DNA of 64,000 bases from JAOPZW01 sp963835295 (lineage in GTDB: Bacteria; Actinomycetota; Thermoleophilia; Solirubrobacterales; Solirubrobacteraceae), in the NCBI GenBank assembly GCA_963835295.1, contig CAWIEX010000011.1, positions 310,001-374,000 of the forward strand, in the 5' to 3' direction. This document shows, piece after piece, positions 24,458-33,772 of the stretch (position 1 is the first letter of the stretch; each line of letters begins with the position of its first letter). Under the pieces are notes generated by a model. That model was not told where the DNA came from and ran no database searches. It worked only from the letters and a program-made list of their open reading frames with translations. Both the position numbers and the translations under genes were made by a program.

Positions 24458-25123
24458 ATGTCCGCGAGCCCCGACATCATCGTCTCACCGCGCACGGTCT
24501 CCGGCCTGGTGGCCGAGCGGCTGCGCGCGCAGATCGTCGCCGGCGAGCTTCCCGCGGGCTCCAAGCTGCGCCAGGTCGAGATCGCGCGGCGCTTCGGCGT
24601 CAGCACGACGCCGGTGCGCGAGGCGCTGGCGGCGCTGCAGCGCGAGGGGCTCGTGCGCCTGCACCCGCAGCGCGGGGCCATGGTCTTCGTGCCGACCGTC
24701 GCGGACCTGCGCGAGCACTACGAGATCCGCGCCGCGCTCGAGTCGCTGGCCGCCTCGCGCACCGCCGAGCGCTTCGAGGAGTCCTGGCTCGCCCCGCTGG
24801 AGGCGCTGCTCGACGAGATGAGCACCGGGCCTCCGGCGGCGCGCTACATCGCGCTCAACCAGCACTTCCACACCCAGCTCTACGAGCACTGCGGGCGCCC
24901 GCGCCTGGTCGAGATGATCGCCGCCCTGCGCGACGCCTCCAGCGCCTACCTGCACATCTACCGCGCCGCGGCGGACTTCCCGGTCGCGCGCCTGGACGGC
25001 GAGCACCGCGCCATCCTCACCGCGTGCATGGCGCGCGACGCCGCTGGCGCCGCCGCGGCCACGCGCGAGCACCTGCAGAACACCGTCGAGCACGTCGCCA
25101 CCCGATTGGAGCAGCCTGAGTGA
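24458..25123 (+). CDS. GntR-family regulator, FCD-type ligand domain
   Basis: 221 aa from ATG 24458. The winged helix-turn-helix reads VAERLRAQIVAGELPAGSKL then QVEIARRFGVSTTPVREALA and LQREGLVRLHPQRGAMV. The C-terminal FCD domain has the expected acidic and histidine metal-site residues: YEIRAALESLAASRTAE, ALNQHFHTQLYEHCGRPRL and GEHRAILTACMARD. FCD regulators sense organic acids or sugar acids and repress adjacent catabolic genes. It sits divergent from the dioxygenase, overlaps the first MetE-like gene by GTGA, and is the best candidate to bind the shared TTTGCACATT sites. Confidence 0.93.
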   Translation: MSASPDIIVSPRTVSGLVAERLRAQIVAGELPAGSKLRQVEIARRFGVSTTPVREALAALQREGLVRLHPQRGAMVFVPTVADLREHYEIRAALESLAASRTAERFEESWLAPLEALLDEMSTGPPAARYIALNQHFHTQLYEHCGRPRLVEMIAALRDASSAYLHIYRAAADFPVARLDGEHRAILTACMARDAAGAAAATREHLQNTVEHVATRLEQPE

Positions 25124-26166
25124 CCTCGATCCCCACGAGCCTGGTGGGCTCCTACCCGCAGCCCGACTGGCTCATCGACCGCGAGGCGCTGCACCACCGC
25201 CTGCCGCCGCGCGTGCGGGCGCGCGACCTGTGGCGGGTGGACCCGGCCCACCTGCAGGAGGCCCAGGACGACGCCGTGCTGGTCGCCATCCGCGACCAGG
25301 AGCGCGCGGGGCTGGACATCCTCACCGACGGTGAGATGCGCCGCGAGAGCTACTCCAACCGCTTCGCCACCGCGCTGGAGGGCGTCGACGTCGACAACCC
25401 GGGCAGCACCCTGGACCGCAAGGGCAACCCGACGCCCGTCCCGCGCGTGGTCGCGCCCATCCGCCGCCGCGAGCCGGTGCAGGTCGACGACCTGCGCTTC
25501 CTGCGCGCCAACACCGACCGCCTGGTGAAGATGACCGTGCCGGGCCCGTTCACGATGGCCCAGCAGGCGCAGAACGACTTCTACGCGCACGAGGAGGAGG
25601 TCGCCTTCGCCTACGCCGACGCGATTCGCGAGGAGATCCTCGACCTCTTCGCCGCCGGCGCCGACATCGTGCAGCTCGACGAGCCGTGGATGGAGGCGCG
25701 CCCCGAGCAGGCGCGCCGCTATGCGGTCGAGACCGTGCAGCGCGCGCTCGACGGCGTCGACGGGACGACCGCCCTGCACATCTGCTTCGGCTACCCGTCG
25801 TTCGTGCCTGAGCACCGTCCCCGCTACGAGTTCCTGGCCGAGCTCGCCGCCGCCCCGGTCGACCAGATCTCGATCGAGACCGCGCAGGCCCACCTCGACG
25901 TGTCGGTGCTCTCCGAGCTCGCCGACAAGACGATCATCCTCGGGGTGCTCGCGCTCGACACGGCCGACGTCGAGACGCCCGAGGCGGTCGCCGAGCGGAT
26001 CCGCCGCGCCCTGCCCTACAAGCCCGCGGCCCAGCTGGTGGCCGCCCCCGACTGCGGGATGAAGTACCTGCCGCGCGACGCCGCCTTCGCGAAGCTGCAG
26101 GCGCTCGTCGCTGGAGCGCGCCTCGTGGGCGAGGAGGCCGCCGCGTCGCCGGCAGCACGCACTTGA
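25120..26166 (+). CDS. MetE-core (cobalamin-independent methionine synthase-like) protein 1
   Basis: 348 aa from GTG 25120, translationally coupled to the GntR gene. It corresponds to the C-terminal catalytic barrel of MetE without the N-terminal half: start TSLVGSYPQPDWLIDREAL, then GLDILTDGEMRRESY. The zinc/thiol site appears as HICFGYPS (His and Cys), a glutamate in QISIETAQA, and DCGMKYLP (Cys). Proteins of this size include methyltransferases acting on homocysteine and the thiol-adduct lyase epoxyalkane:coenzyme M transferase, so thiol-alkyl chemistry is expected but the substrate is open. Its stop codon overlaps the -35 element of the next promoter. Confidence 0.85.
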   Translation: MTSIPTSLVGSYPQPDWLIDREALHHRLPPRVRARDLWRVDPAHLQEAQDDAVLVAIRDQERAGLDILTDGEMRRESYSNRFATALEGVDVDNPGSTLDRKGNPTPVPRVVAPIRRREPVQVDDLRFLRANTDRLVKMTVPGPFTMAQQAQNDFYAHEEEVAFAYADAIREEILDLFAAGADIVQLDEPWMEARPEQARRYAVETVQRALDGVDGTTALHICFGYPSFVPEHRPRYEFLAELAAAPVDQISIETAQAHLDVSVLSELADKTIILGVLALDTADVETPEAVAERIRRALPYKPAAQLVAAPDCGMKYLPRDAAFAKLQALVAGARLVGEEAAASPAART

Positions 26167-26192
26167 CACAGACAATGTCGATTGTGCAAATT
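26163..26192 (+). promoter_or_regulatory. Promoter/operator B of the putative GntR regulon
   Basis: TTGACA (26163-26168), 18-nt spacer, CAAATT (26187-26192) within TGTGCAAATT. The -35 box includes the TGA stop of the preceding gene. It is 38 bp upstream of the ribose-type ABC operon. Confidence 0.7.
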
Positions 26193-26230
26193 AGCTCCTG
26201 GGCCAGCTCCCAAACCCAGGAGGAGGGGAC

Positions 26231-27283
26231 GTGGACATCTCTCGACGCGTGCGGCGCCACCGAAGCGCCGGCGCAGCACTCGCTGTACTCGCGGCCGCGC
26301 TGACGGTCGCCGCCTGCGGGTCCAGCGGCGACTCCGGCTCGTCGTCATCGAACTCGACGGCCGGCAAGGCCGCCGCCAACGCCAACAAGCCGGTGCGCAT
26401 CGCGTACCTGTCCTTCGCCGTGGCCAACAGCTACGACGCCCCCATGCTCGCCGCCGCCCAGGCGGTGGCCAAGGGGAACAACTCGACGATCAAGGTCTTC
26501 GACGCCAACAACGACCCCAAGAAGCAGTTCGCCCAGCTGCAGACGGCGACGAGCTCCGGCGACTACGACGCGATCATCGTCCAGCCGATCTTCGGCACCG
26601 GCCTCATCACCGGCGTCCAGGACGCGATCTCCGCCGGCAAGAAGGTCGTCAACATGGACCAGATCCTCGGCAAGGACCTGTCCACCGACCAGCCCCAGGT
26701 CGACGGGCTCTCGGGGAACGTCGTCTTCGTGCCCACCGAGATCGGCACGAAGCTCGGCAAGCTCGTGACCCAGGCCTGCCAGGAGAAGAGCCTCGACCCC
26801 TGCAAGGTGGGCTATCTCTTCGACATCAAGGCGTCCGCGCTCGACCTCGCGATCAAGAAGTCCTTCGACGAGGCGATCGCGGGGAGCCCCGTGAAGGTCG
26901 TCGCCCAGGGCGAGAGCTTCTTCACCCCGGCGCAGGGCCTGAAGGCCGCGCAGAACATGCTCCAGGCCCACTCCGACATGAGCCTCATCGTCGGCTCCGA
27001 CCAGGGCATCGAGGGCGCGGTCCAGGCCGTCGGCAAGAAGAAGGTCATCCTCGTCGGCTACGGTGGCAGCGCCGCCGGGATCCAGGGCGTCGCGGCCGGC
27101 AAGTGGTACGGCGACGTCGCGCAGCTGCCCGCATCCGAGGGGCGCCTGGCGGCCGAGGCCGCGATCAAGGCCGTCCGCACGGGTGCCAAGGCGGGCGGCG
27201 TGAACCCCGTCGCCGACCTCCCCGCCGCGGGCGTGGTCACCAAGGACAACGCCGACCAGTTCACCGGGGAGTGGCCGGGCTAG
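26231..27283 (+). CDS. Ribose-type ABC transporter substrate-binding lipoprotein
   Basis: 350 aa from GTG 26231, with AGGAGGGG upstream. A lipoprotein signal peptide ends in VAACGSSG, followed by a serine-rich linker. The mature protein has the periplasmic-binding-protein type I pattern: VRIAYLSFAVANSYDAPML, YDAIIVQPIFGTGLITGVQD, GKKVVNMDQIL, MSLIVGSDQGIEGAVQAV. Anchored outside the cytoplasmic membrane, it would deliver a sugar-like or small polar ligand to the permease encoded two genes downstream. Ligand unknown. Confidence 0.93.
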   Translation: MDISRRVRRHRSAGAALAVLAAALTVAACGSSGDSGSSSSNSTAGKAAANANKPVRIAYLSFAVANSYDAPMLAAAQAVAKGNNSTIKVFDANNDPKKQFAQLQTATSSGDYDAIIVQPIFGTGLITGVQDAISAGKKVVNMDQILGKDLSTDQPQVDGLSGNVVFVPTEIGTKLGKLVTQACQEKSLDPCKVGYLFDIKASALDLAIKKSFDEAIAGSPVKVVAQGESFFTPAQGLKAAQNMLQAHSDMSLIVGSDQGIEGAVQAVGKKKVILVGYGGSAAGIQGVAAGKWYGDVAQLPASEGRLAAEAAIKAVRTGAKAGGVNPVADLPAAGVVTKDNADQFTGEWPG

Positions 27284-28776
27284 GCGGCCAGCCACGCGCC
27301 CACGTCGAGCTCGCGGACGTCTCCAAGCACTACGGGGTGGTCCGCGCGCTCGATCGGGTGTCGCTGAGCATCGCGCGTGGGTCGATCCACGCGCTCGTCG
27401 GCGAGAACGGCGCCGGCAAGTCGACGCTGGGCAAGATCGTGGCCGGCGTCGTGGCTCCCGACGAGGGCCGGCTGCGCCTCGACGGCGAGGAGGTGACGCT
27501 GCGCTCACCGCGCGAGGCGCTCGTGCGCGGCGTGGCCGCGATCGCGCAGGAGGTCAACGTGGTGGGGCAGCTCACGGTCGAGGAGAACGTCTTCCTCGGC
27601 GTCGAGCCGCGCGGCGCGGGCTTCGTGTCGCGCCGCGCCCTGCGCCGCCGCTACGAGGAGCTCGCGGAGACCGCCGGCCTGCAGCTGCCGGCGTCGGCGC
27701 CGGCCGGGCGCCTGGCCCCGGCCGAGCAGCAGAAGGTCGAGATCCTGCGCGCGCTGGCCCGCGACGCCGAGCTCATCGTCATGGACGAGCCGACGGCCTC
27801 GCTGGGCGCCGAGGAGACCGCTCAGCTGCACGAGATCGTCCGCTCGCTGGCCGCCGCGGGCCGCACCGTGCTGCTGGTCTCGCACTTCCTGCGCGAAGTG
27901 CTCGCGCTGGCCGACGAGGTCACGGTCCTGCGCGACGGGCGGCTCGTGAGCACCGCGCCCGCCGCCGAGCAGACCGAGGACTCGCTCATCCACGCGATGC
28001 TCGGCCGCTCCCTGACCGCCGCCTTCCCGCCCAAGCGCATGGCCCCCGACGACGCGCCGGCGGTGCTGACCGTGCGCGACCTGCACGCCCCGCGCGTGGA
28101 GGGCGTGAGCCTCACGGTCCGCGCCGGCGAGATCGTCGCCCTGGCCGGGCTCGTGGGCGCCGGGCGGACCGAGCTCGCGCGCGCGATCTTCGGCGCCGAG
28201 CGCCCGACCGCGGGCTCGGTCGAGCTGGCTGGGGGCGATGCGCTCTCGGGCGGCCCGCGGTCGCGGCTGCGCGCGGGCGTGGCGATGATCCCCGAGTCGC
28301 GCAAGGAGGATGGGCTGCTGCTCGGGCGCTCGGTCACGGAGAACGTCTCCCTGGCCAGCCTGGACACGGTCAGCCGCTACGGGTTCGTCCGCCGCGGCGC
28401 CGAGCGCCGGCGCACGCGCGAGGCACTCGAGCGCTGGACGGTGCGCGCGGACGGGCCCGGCTCCCCGGTGAGCTCGCTGTCGGGCGGCAACCAGCAGAAG
28501 CTGCTCTTCGCGCGCATGCTGCTGTGCGGGCCCGAGGTGCTCGTCGCCGACGAGCCCACCCGCGGGGTCGACGTCGGCGCCAAGCGCGCGATCTACGACC
28601 TGCTCGCCTCGCTGGCCGACGAGGGCCTCGGGGTGCTGCTCATCTCCTCCGAGCTCGAGGAGGTCCTCGGGCTCGCCCACCGCGTGCTGGTCATGCGCGC
28701 GGGGCGCATCGTGGGCGAGCTCGCAGGCGAGCAGATGACCGAGTCGGCGGTGCTGAGCGCGGCCTTCGCGGCATGA
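27271..28776 (+). CDS. Ribose-type ABC transporter ATP-binding protein, two ATPase domains
   Basis: 501 aa from GTG 27271, overlapping the binding-protein gene by 13 bp. Domain 1: Walker A GENGAGKS, Walker B LIVMDEPTASLG. Its signature LAPAEQQKVEILRAL deviates from LSGGQ as in RbsA. Domain 2: degenerate Walker A GLVGAGRTELARAIFGAE, signature LSGGNQQKLLFARML, Walker B VLVADEPTRGVDVGAK. This asymmetry is typical of RbsA/XylG/MglA-type ATPases. It powers import with the permease at 28773. The GTG start is close behind GGGGA. Confidence 0.93.
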   Translation: MAGLGGQPRAHVELADVSKHYGVVRALDRVSLSIARGSIHALVGENGAGKSTLGKIVAGVVAPDEGRLRLDGEEVTLRSPREALVRGVAAIAQEVNVVGQLTVEENVFLGVEPRGAGFVSRRALRRRYEELAETAGLQLPASAPAGRLAPAEQQKVEILRALARDAELIVMDEPTASLGAEETAQLHEIVRSLAAAGRTVLLVSHFLREVLALADEVTVLRDGRLVSTAPAAEQTEDSLIHAMLGRSLTAAFPPKRMAPDDAPAVLTVRDLHAPRVEGVSLTVRAGEIVALAGLVGAGRTELARAIFGAERPTAGSVELAGGDALSGGPRSRLRAGVAMIPESRKEDGLLLGRSVTENVSLASLDTVSRYGFVRRGAERRRTREALERWTVRADGPGSPVSSLSGGNQQKLLFARMLLCGPEVLVADEPTRGVDVGAKRAIYDLLASLADEGLGVLLISSELEEVLGLAHRVLVMRAGRIVGELAGEQMTESAVLSAAFAA

Positions 28777-29756
28777 GCACCGCCGCCGGCATGCCCCGAC
28801 GGCGAGGGCTCGATCCTGGCCGCGCGACCGAGCGCCTGCGCGCGACCGGCATCGCGCTGCCCTTCGCCGCGCTCTTCATCACCCTCTCGATCGCGAGCTC
28901 GTCGTTCCTGACCAAGGTCAACCTGCTCAACATCCTCGACCAGCAGGCGGCCACGCTGATCATCGCGGCCGCGGGGACGCTCGTCCTCGTCGCCGGCGGC
29001 ATCGACCTCTCCGTGGGCGCCGTGTACTCCCTGGCCGGGGTGACGGGCGCGGAGCTCGCGTCGCGGACGTCGCCGGTGGTCGCGATCGCGCTGGGCGTGG
29101 GCGTCGGTCTCGCGGTGGGGCTCGTCAACGGCCTCGTCGTCACGCGGTTGCGCATCAACGCGCTGATCGCGACGCTGGCCATGTCGTTCGTGGTCAGCGG
29201 GCTGGGCACGCTGATCACCCACGGCAACCTGGTCGTCCTCTTCGAGCACCAGGAGTTCGGCAACCTCGCGCGGACTCAGGTCCTCGGGGTCAAGACCTCG
29301 ATCTGGATCGCCGTCATCGCGGTGGTGGTGATCGGGGTGCTGCTCGCCCGCACGACGGCCGGGCGCTACATGTACGCGTCGGGCGGCAACGCCGAGGCGG
29401 CGCGGCTGGCCGGCGTGCGCGTCGACGCCATCCGCGTGCTGACCTTCGTGGTCAGCGGCGGGGCGGCCGGGCTGGCCGGCGTCATCGACGCCTCGCGCGT
29501 GCTCAGCGCCCAGGCCTCCTCGGGCGACACGCTGGCCTTCACCGTGCTGGCCGGCATCGTCGTCGGCGGCACGAGCATCCTGGGCGGCGAGGGCGCGGTG
29601 TGGCGCACCTTCCTCGGCGTGCTCTTCATCGCCCTGATCGGCAACGGCTACGACCTGCTCGGCCTCGACCCGCTCTACGAGCAGATCACGCTGGGTGTCA
29701 TCCTGCTGGCCGCCGTCGCCATCGACGCGTGGGCCCGCGCCCGACCGAACAGATAG
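28773..29756 (+). CDS. Ribose-type ABC transporter permease
   Basis: 327 aa from ATG 28773 overlapping the ATPase stop. About eight to ten hydrophobic segments. Family signatures include LVLVAGGIDLSVGAVYSLAG near residue 75 and VLAGIVVGGTSILGGEGAVW (EAA-like cytoplasmic loop) near residue 260, both strongly conserved in RbsC/XylH permeases. It forms the membrane channel for the binding protein at 26231. Confidence 0.94.
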   Translation: MSTAAGMPRRRGLDPGRATERLRATGIALPFAALFITLSIASSSFLTKVNLLNILDQQAATLIIAAAGTLVLVAGGIDLSVGAVYSLAGVTGAELASRTSPVVAIALGVGVGLAVGLVNGLVVTRLRINALIATLAMSFVVSGLGTLITHGNLVVLFEHQEFGNLARTQVLGVKTSIWIAVIAVVVIGVLLARTTAGRYMYASGGNAEAARLAGVRVDAIRVLTFVVSGGAAGLAGVIDASRVLSAQASSGDTLAFTVLAGIVVGGTSILGGEGAVWRTFLGVLFIALIGNGYDLLGLDPLYEQITLGVILLAAVAIDAWARARPNR

Positions 29757-29763
29757 GGAGGAC

Positions 29764-30639
29764 ATGACGATCGCCATCACCGGCGCCGCCGGGCACCTCG
29801 GGCGGCTCACCGCCCAGCTGGTCCTCGACCGCGTCCCGGCCGACGAGGTCGTGCTCGTCACCCGCCGCCCCGACGAGCTGCTCGATCTCGCCGAGCGCGG
29901 CGCGGCCGTCCGCTTCGGCGACTTCGACGCGCCCGACTCGCTGTCGGCGGCCTTCGCCGGCGTCGACCGCCTGCTGCTCATCAGCGTCGACGTGCTCGGC
30001 AACCGCGTCGCCCAGCACACGGCCGCGATCGACGCGGCGGCGGCGGCGGGCGTCGGGCACGTGCTCTACACCTCGGGCCTGAACGCGGGCAACGAGCTGC
30101 CGCTCGTCGTCTCCCACGATCACGGCGCGACCGAGCAGGCCATCCGCGACCGCGGCCTGCGCTGGACGGCGCTGCGCATGGGCCTCTACGCTGAGTCGCA
30201 GGTCGCGGCGGCGGCGCGGGCCGTGGCCTCCGGGCATCTCGTGCACAACAACGGTGACGGCGCGACGGCCTACGTCTCGCGCGAGGACTGCGCGGCCGCC
30301 GCGGCCGCGGCGCTCGCCGGGAAGGGCCACGAGGACCGCGTCTACGACATCACCGGGCCCGAGCTCGTCACCCAGGCGCAGGTCGCAGCGCTGGCGGCTG
30401 AGATCAGCGGGCGCCCCGTGGTGCCGGTCGCCATCGACGACGAGGAGGCCACCCAGAGCCTCATCGCCGTCGGGCTGCCGGCCGACACGGCGAAGGCCAT
30501 CGCGTCGTTCGGCACGGCCGTCCGCGAGGGCGTGCTCGACGCCGTGAGCACCCACGTGGAAGACCTCACCGGCCGCCGCCCGCGTAGCCTGCGGGAGGTG
30601 CTCGAAGCCCATCGACCCGAGCTCGAGGAGACCGCATGA
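29764..30639 (+). CDS. NmrA-like NAD(P)H-binding oxidoreductase (QOR2-like)
   Basis: 291 aa from ATG 29764, preceded by GGGAGG. The N-terminal Rossmann motif ITGAAGHLGRLTAQLVLD (G-x-x-G-x-x-G) is followed by the family pattern RFGDFDAPDSLSAAFAGVDR, HVLYTSGL and LRWTALRMGLYAESQ. This is the layout of NmrA-type atypical SDRs such as NAD(P)H:quinone oxidoreductase 2. In this operon it could reduce a quinone or an aldehyde intermediate. It overlaps the following MetE-like gene by ATGA. Confidence 0.88.
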   Translation: MTIAITGAAGHLGRLTAQLVLDRVPADEVVLVTRRPDELLDLAERGAAVRFGDFDAPDSLSAAFAGVDRLLLISVDVLGNRVAQHTAAIDAAAAAGVGHVLYTSGLNAGNELPLVVSHDHGATEQAIRDRGLRWTALRMGLYAESQVAAAARAVASGHLVHNNGDGATAYVSREDCAAAAAAALAGKGHEDRVYDITGPELVTQAQVAALAAEISGRPVVPVAIDDEEATQSLIAVGLPADTAKAIASFGTAVREGVLDAVSTHVEDLTGRRPRSLREVLEAHRPELEETA

Positions 30640-31754
30640 CCCCCCGCACCAGCCCCCCGTTCCGCGCCGACCACGTCGGGTCGCTCCTGCGACCCCGCGA
30701 GCTCACGCTCGCCCGCGACGAGCGCGCCGCCGGGCGCCTCAGCGCCGACGAGCTGCGCGCGGTCGAGGACGACGCGATCCGCGACGTCGTGCGCAAGCAG
30801 GAGGAGGTCGGGCTGCAGTCGGCCACCGACGGCGAGTTTCGCCGCGCGACGTGGCACATGGACTTCATCGACTCGCTGGGCGGGATCACCCACGCCGATG
30901 AGCGCATCAAGGTCGAGTTCCACAACGAGGACGGGACGATCTCCTGGGAGCCGACCGCGATGCGCGTCTCCGAGCGCGTCACGCTCAAGGAGCCGATCTT
31001 CGCCGACCACTTCAGCTTCCTGCAGTCATGCGTGACGACCGCGACGCCGAAGCTGACCATCCCCTCCCCCAGCATGGTCCACTACCGCGGCGGGCGCGCG
31101 GCGATCGACGACACGATCTACCCCGACCTCGACGACTTCTGGTCGGACCTCACGGCCGCCTACGCCGACGAGGTCCGGGCGCTCGGCGACCTCGGCTGCA
31201 CCTACCTGCAGTTCGACGACACGAGCCTCGCCTACCTCAACGACCCCAAGCAGCGCGACTTCGTCACCAACACCGGCGGCGACCCCGAGCACCTGCACGA
31301 GGACTACATCCGCCACATCAACGAGGCGCTCGACGGCCGCCCCGAGGGCATGGCGGTCACCGTCCACCTATGCCGCGGGAACTTCCAGTCCTCGTGGGTG
31401 GCCCAGGGTGGCTATGACTATGTGGCCGAGGCGCTGTTCAACGACCTCGCCGTCGACGGCTTCTTCCTCGAGTACGACGACGCGCGCTCGGGCGGCTTCG
31501 AGCCCCTGCGCTTCGTCCCGCCGGGCAAGCACGTCGTCCTGGGGCTGGTGACGACCAAGCGCGGCGAGCTCGAGAGCAAGGACGACCTCAAGCGCCGCAT
31601 CGAGGAGGCCGGCCGCTACGTCGACGTCGAGCAGCTCTGCCTGTCGGGCCAGTGCGGCTTCTCCTCGACCGTCGAGGGCAACGCGCTGAGCGAGGACGAG
31701 CAGTGGGCCAAGCTGCGGCTGATCGTCGAGACCGCGCGCGAGGTCTGGGGCTAG
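30636..31754 (+). CDS. MetE-core (cobalamin-independent methionine synthase-like) protein 2, YxjG/H type
   Basis: 372 aa. Begins PPFRADHVGSLLRPRELTLA and contains GLQSATDGEFRRATWHMDFI, the N-terminal signatures of the YxjG/YxjH branch. Zinc/thiol-site residues appear as HLCRGNFQSSW (His, Cys), FFLEYDDARSGGFEPL (Glu) and LSGQCGFSSTVEGN (Cys). Compared with protein 1 it has a longer insert after the first strand and only family-level similarity, so the two are likely to act on different substrates. Last gene of the operon that begins at 26231. Confidence 0.88.
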   Translation: MTPRTSPPFRADHVGSLLRPRELTLARDERAAGRLSADELRAVEDDAIRDVVRKQEEVGLQSATDGEFRRATWHMDFIDSLGGITHADERIKVEFHNEDGTISWEPTAMRVSERVTLKEPIFADHFSFLQSCVTTATPKLTIPSPSMVHYRGGRAAIDDTIYPDLDDFWSDLTAAYADEVRALGDLGCTYLQFDDTSLAYLNDPKQRDFVTNTGGDPEHLHEDYIRHINEALDGRPEGMAVTVHLCRGNFQSSWVAQGGYDYVAEALFNDLAVDGFFLEYDDARSGGFEPLRFVPPGKHVVLGLVTTKRGELESKDDLKRRIEEAGRYVDVEQLCLSGQCGFSSTVEGNALSEDEQWAKLRLIVETAREVWG

Positions 31755-32128
31755 CCGGCGGCCCCGGTGGGCTCGGGCGGCGCGCTGTCGCCGGTGGCGG
31801 GCGTGTCCCGCGCCACCCGCCCGAACGTTGCCTTCGGCGAGCCACAGGGTTCGCTCGCGGTCACCACGCAAGACGACACGCCACCGTTGGACACCACAGC
31901 TCGCGATCACCGCTGCGCCTCCGACCCACCCGGCTCCTGCCTTCAGCAGCGGAAGCAGAAGGCGGGCCGCAGCAGAGCGGCGACTGTCGAGTCGCATGCA
32001 ACGCGATACGCGTACGGTAGGGGCTGTGGGTGAGCGCCGCGGTGCTGGTCGGGCAGCAGTCCGTGATCCCGCCGCTGAGACCGCTTATGCAGCACGCCCG
32101 TGGGTGAAGGACCGGAGGCAAACGACGT
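31755..32128. other. Intergenic region with a candidate terminator, no gene recognised
   Basis: Apart from the hairpin at 31793-31817 I see no coding signal on either strand. Base composition drops compared with the preceding operon. Confidence 0.45.
31793..31817. terminator. Hairpin terminator after the ribose-type ABC/MetE-like operon
   Basis: GGTGGCGGG and CCCGCGCCACC pair with a two-base bulge around a CGTGT loop, 38 bp beyond the stop codon. It is GC-rich without a U-run. Confidence 0.55.
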
Positions 32129-33772
32129 ATGAGCAGCAGCACCCCTGTGCCCGACGAGCGGACCATCTACTCGCACCGGCAGCACGGTGTCGACAGTTTG
32201 GCCTGGCCGGTGTTCAGCGAGCGCGTCTTGCACCTGCTGCGGTCGGCCGGTGAGGTCCTGCACCCCGAGCCCGGAGCGCTGCTGTGGGACGCCGGTGACC
32301 CCTACGACCTGACCCTCGTCCTGGCTGGCGGAGTCCTTCTCCTCGACCGCCGCGACGACCGCGTCGTCTTCGTCATCGAAGCGGGCGACTTCGTCGGTGA
32401 GCTGGGCATGTTGATGGGGCAGCGGGCGTTCCTTCCCGGTGTGGCCATGGAGAAGACCGAGTTGCTCCGGGTCCGGGTCGATGAACTCCGCAAGCTCGTG
32501 GAGATCTCCGGAGAGCTCAGCGATGTCCTGCTCTCCGCGCTCGACGCCCGGCGGGGTCTGCTGACGAGGATCGGAGAGGGCGGTCTGGTGCTCGCGGGAG
32601 ACGATGACCGCGATCTCCACCGGCTCCAGGACTTCGCCGAGCGCAACCAGATCCCATACCGGACAGTGCTGCGCTCCGAACCGTCCGCTTGGGCAGAACT
32701 GGCGCGCACCTCTGCGTTGCCCGAGGCTGGCACGGCCGTGGTGACTGGACAGCGCCGGGTGATGCAGGCGCCGACGACACGCGAGCTCGCGACCGCGCTC
32801 GGGATCGATCTGTGGGGCATCTCCGACGATTCCCGATGCGACCTGCTGATCGTGGGCGCCGGACCGGCGGGACTGGCCGCCGCCGTCAACGGGGCCTCGG
32901 AGGGACTGGACGTGGTCGTCATCGAGGACGTCGCCATCGGAGGCCAGGCCGGCAGCTCATCACGGATCGAGAACTACCTCGGCTACTACCGCGGCGTGTC
33001 CGGAGTCGAACTAGCGCGGGCCGCCATGCTCCAGGCCGTCAAGTTCGGGACAAGGCTGGTGTCACCCCGCTCGGTCACCGGGCTGTCGCGGGTGCCCGGC
33101 GGGTTCCGCGTACGGCTCGACGAGGAGCACGACGTCGTCGCCTCCGCCGTGATCATCGCCAGCGGCGTCCGATACCGACGCCTGAACCTGCCCGGCCTTT
33201 TCGACCTCGAGGGGCGCGGCGTCTACTACGCCGCGAGCCAGCTCGAGGCCAAGGTGGTGTCCGGCCGGAACGCCGTCGTGGTCGGGGGTGCCAACTCGGC
33301 CGGCCAGGCCGCCCTGTTCCTGGCGCGCCACGCCGGCCACGTCCACGTTCTGATTCGCCGCGAAGACCTCCGCGACACCATGTCGAACTACCTGGCGCAG
33401 CGCCTCACTCACCACGAGAGGGTCACCATCCACCCTCGTTCCGAGCTGTGCGAGGTCCAAGGCACGAGCCGGCTCAGCGCGCTGACCTGGCGTGACGACG
33501 CCCTCGACCGGGACGTGCGGCTCGACGCAGCCGCTCTCTTCTTGATGATCGGCGCAGACCCCTGTACGACGTGGCTGTGCGACGTGGGCGTCGAGCTCGA
33601 CGCCAAGGGCTTCGTCGTCACCCATGATGACTTTGCGACCTCGGTGCCAGGCTTGTTCGCCGTCGGTGACGTGCGTGCCGGGTCAGTCAAGCGGGTCGCA
33701 TCGGCGGTTGGCGAGGGGTCCGTCGTCATCTCGGCCGTCCACTCGTACCTCGGCGCCATGCAATCGACCTGA
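32129..33772 (+). CDS. Cyclic-nucleotide-binding domain fused to a thioredoxin reductase-like flavoprotein
   Basis: 547 aa, ATG 32129 with GGAGG ten bases upstream. N-terminal cNMP-binding fold (residues about 20-130): GALLWDAGDPYDLTLVLAGG and EAGDFVGELGMLMGQRAFLP. A thioredoxin/glutaredoxin-like linker follows. The TrxR-like part begins CDLLIVGAGPAGLAAAVNGA (FAD) and contains GGQAGSSSRIENYLGY, a second dinucleotide motif VVVGGANSAGQAALFLARHA and the C-terminal FAD motif VPGLFAVGDVRAGSVKRVAS. The CxxC redox pair of true thioredoxin reductases is absent; YYAASQLEAKVVSG stands in the region. Electron acceptor unknown. Its somewhat lower GC and more varied codons suggest a later arrival in this block. 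Confidence 0.88.
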   Translation: MSSSTPVPDERTIYSHRQHGVDSLAWPVFSERVLHLLRSAGEVLHPEPGALLWDAGDPYDLTLVLAGGVLLLDRRDDRVVFVIEAGDFVGELGMLMGQRAFLPGVAMEKTELLRVRVDELRKLVEISGELSDVLLSALDARRGLLTRIGEGGLVLAGDDDRDLHRLQDFAERNQIPYRTVLRSEPSAWAELARTSALPEAGTAVVTGQRRVMQAPTTRELATALGIDLWGISDDSRCDLLIVGAGPAGLAAAVNGASEGLDVVVIEDVAIGGQAGSSSRIENYLGYYRGVSGVELARAAMLQAVKFGTRLVSPRSVTGLSRVPGGFRVRLDEEHDVVASAVIIASGVRYRRLNLPGLFDLEGRGVYYAASQLEAKVVSGRNAVVVGGANSAGQAALFLARHAGHVHVLIRREDLRDTMSNYLAQRLTHHERVTIHPRSELCEVQGTSRLSALTWRDDALDRDVRLDAAALFLMIGADPCTTWLCDVGVELDAKGFVVTHDDFATSVPGLFAVGDVRAGSVKRVASAVGEGSVVISAVHSYLGAMQST

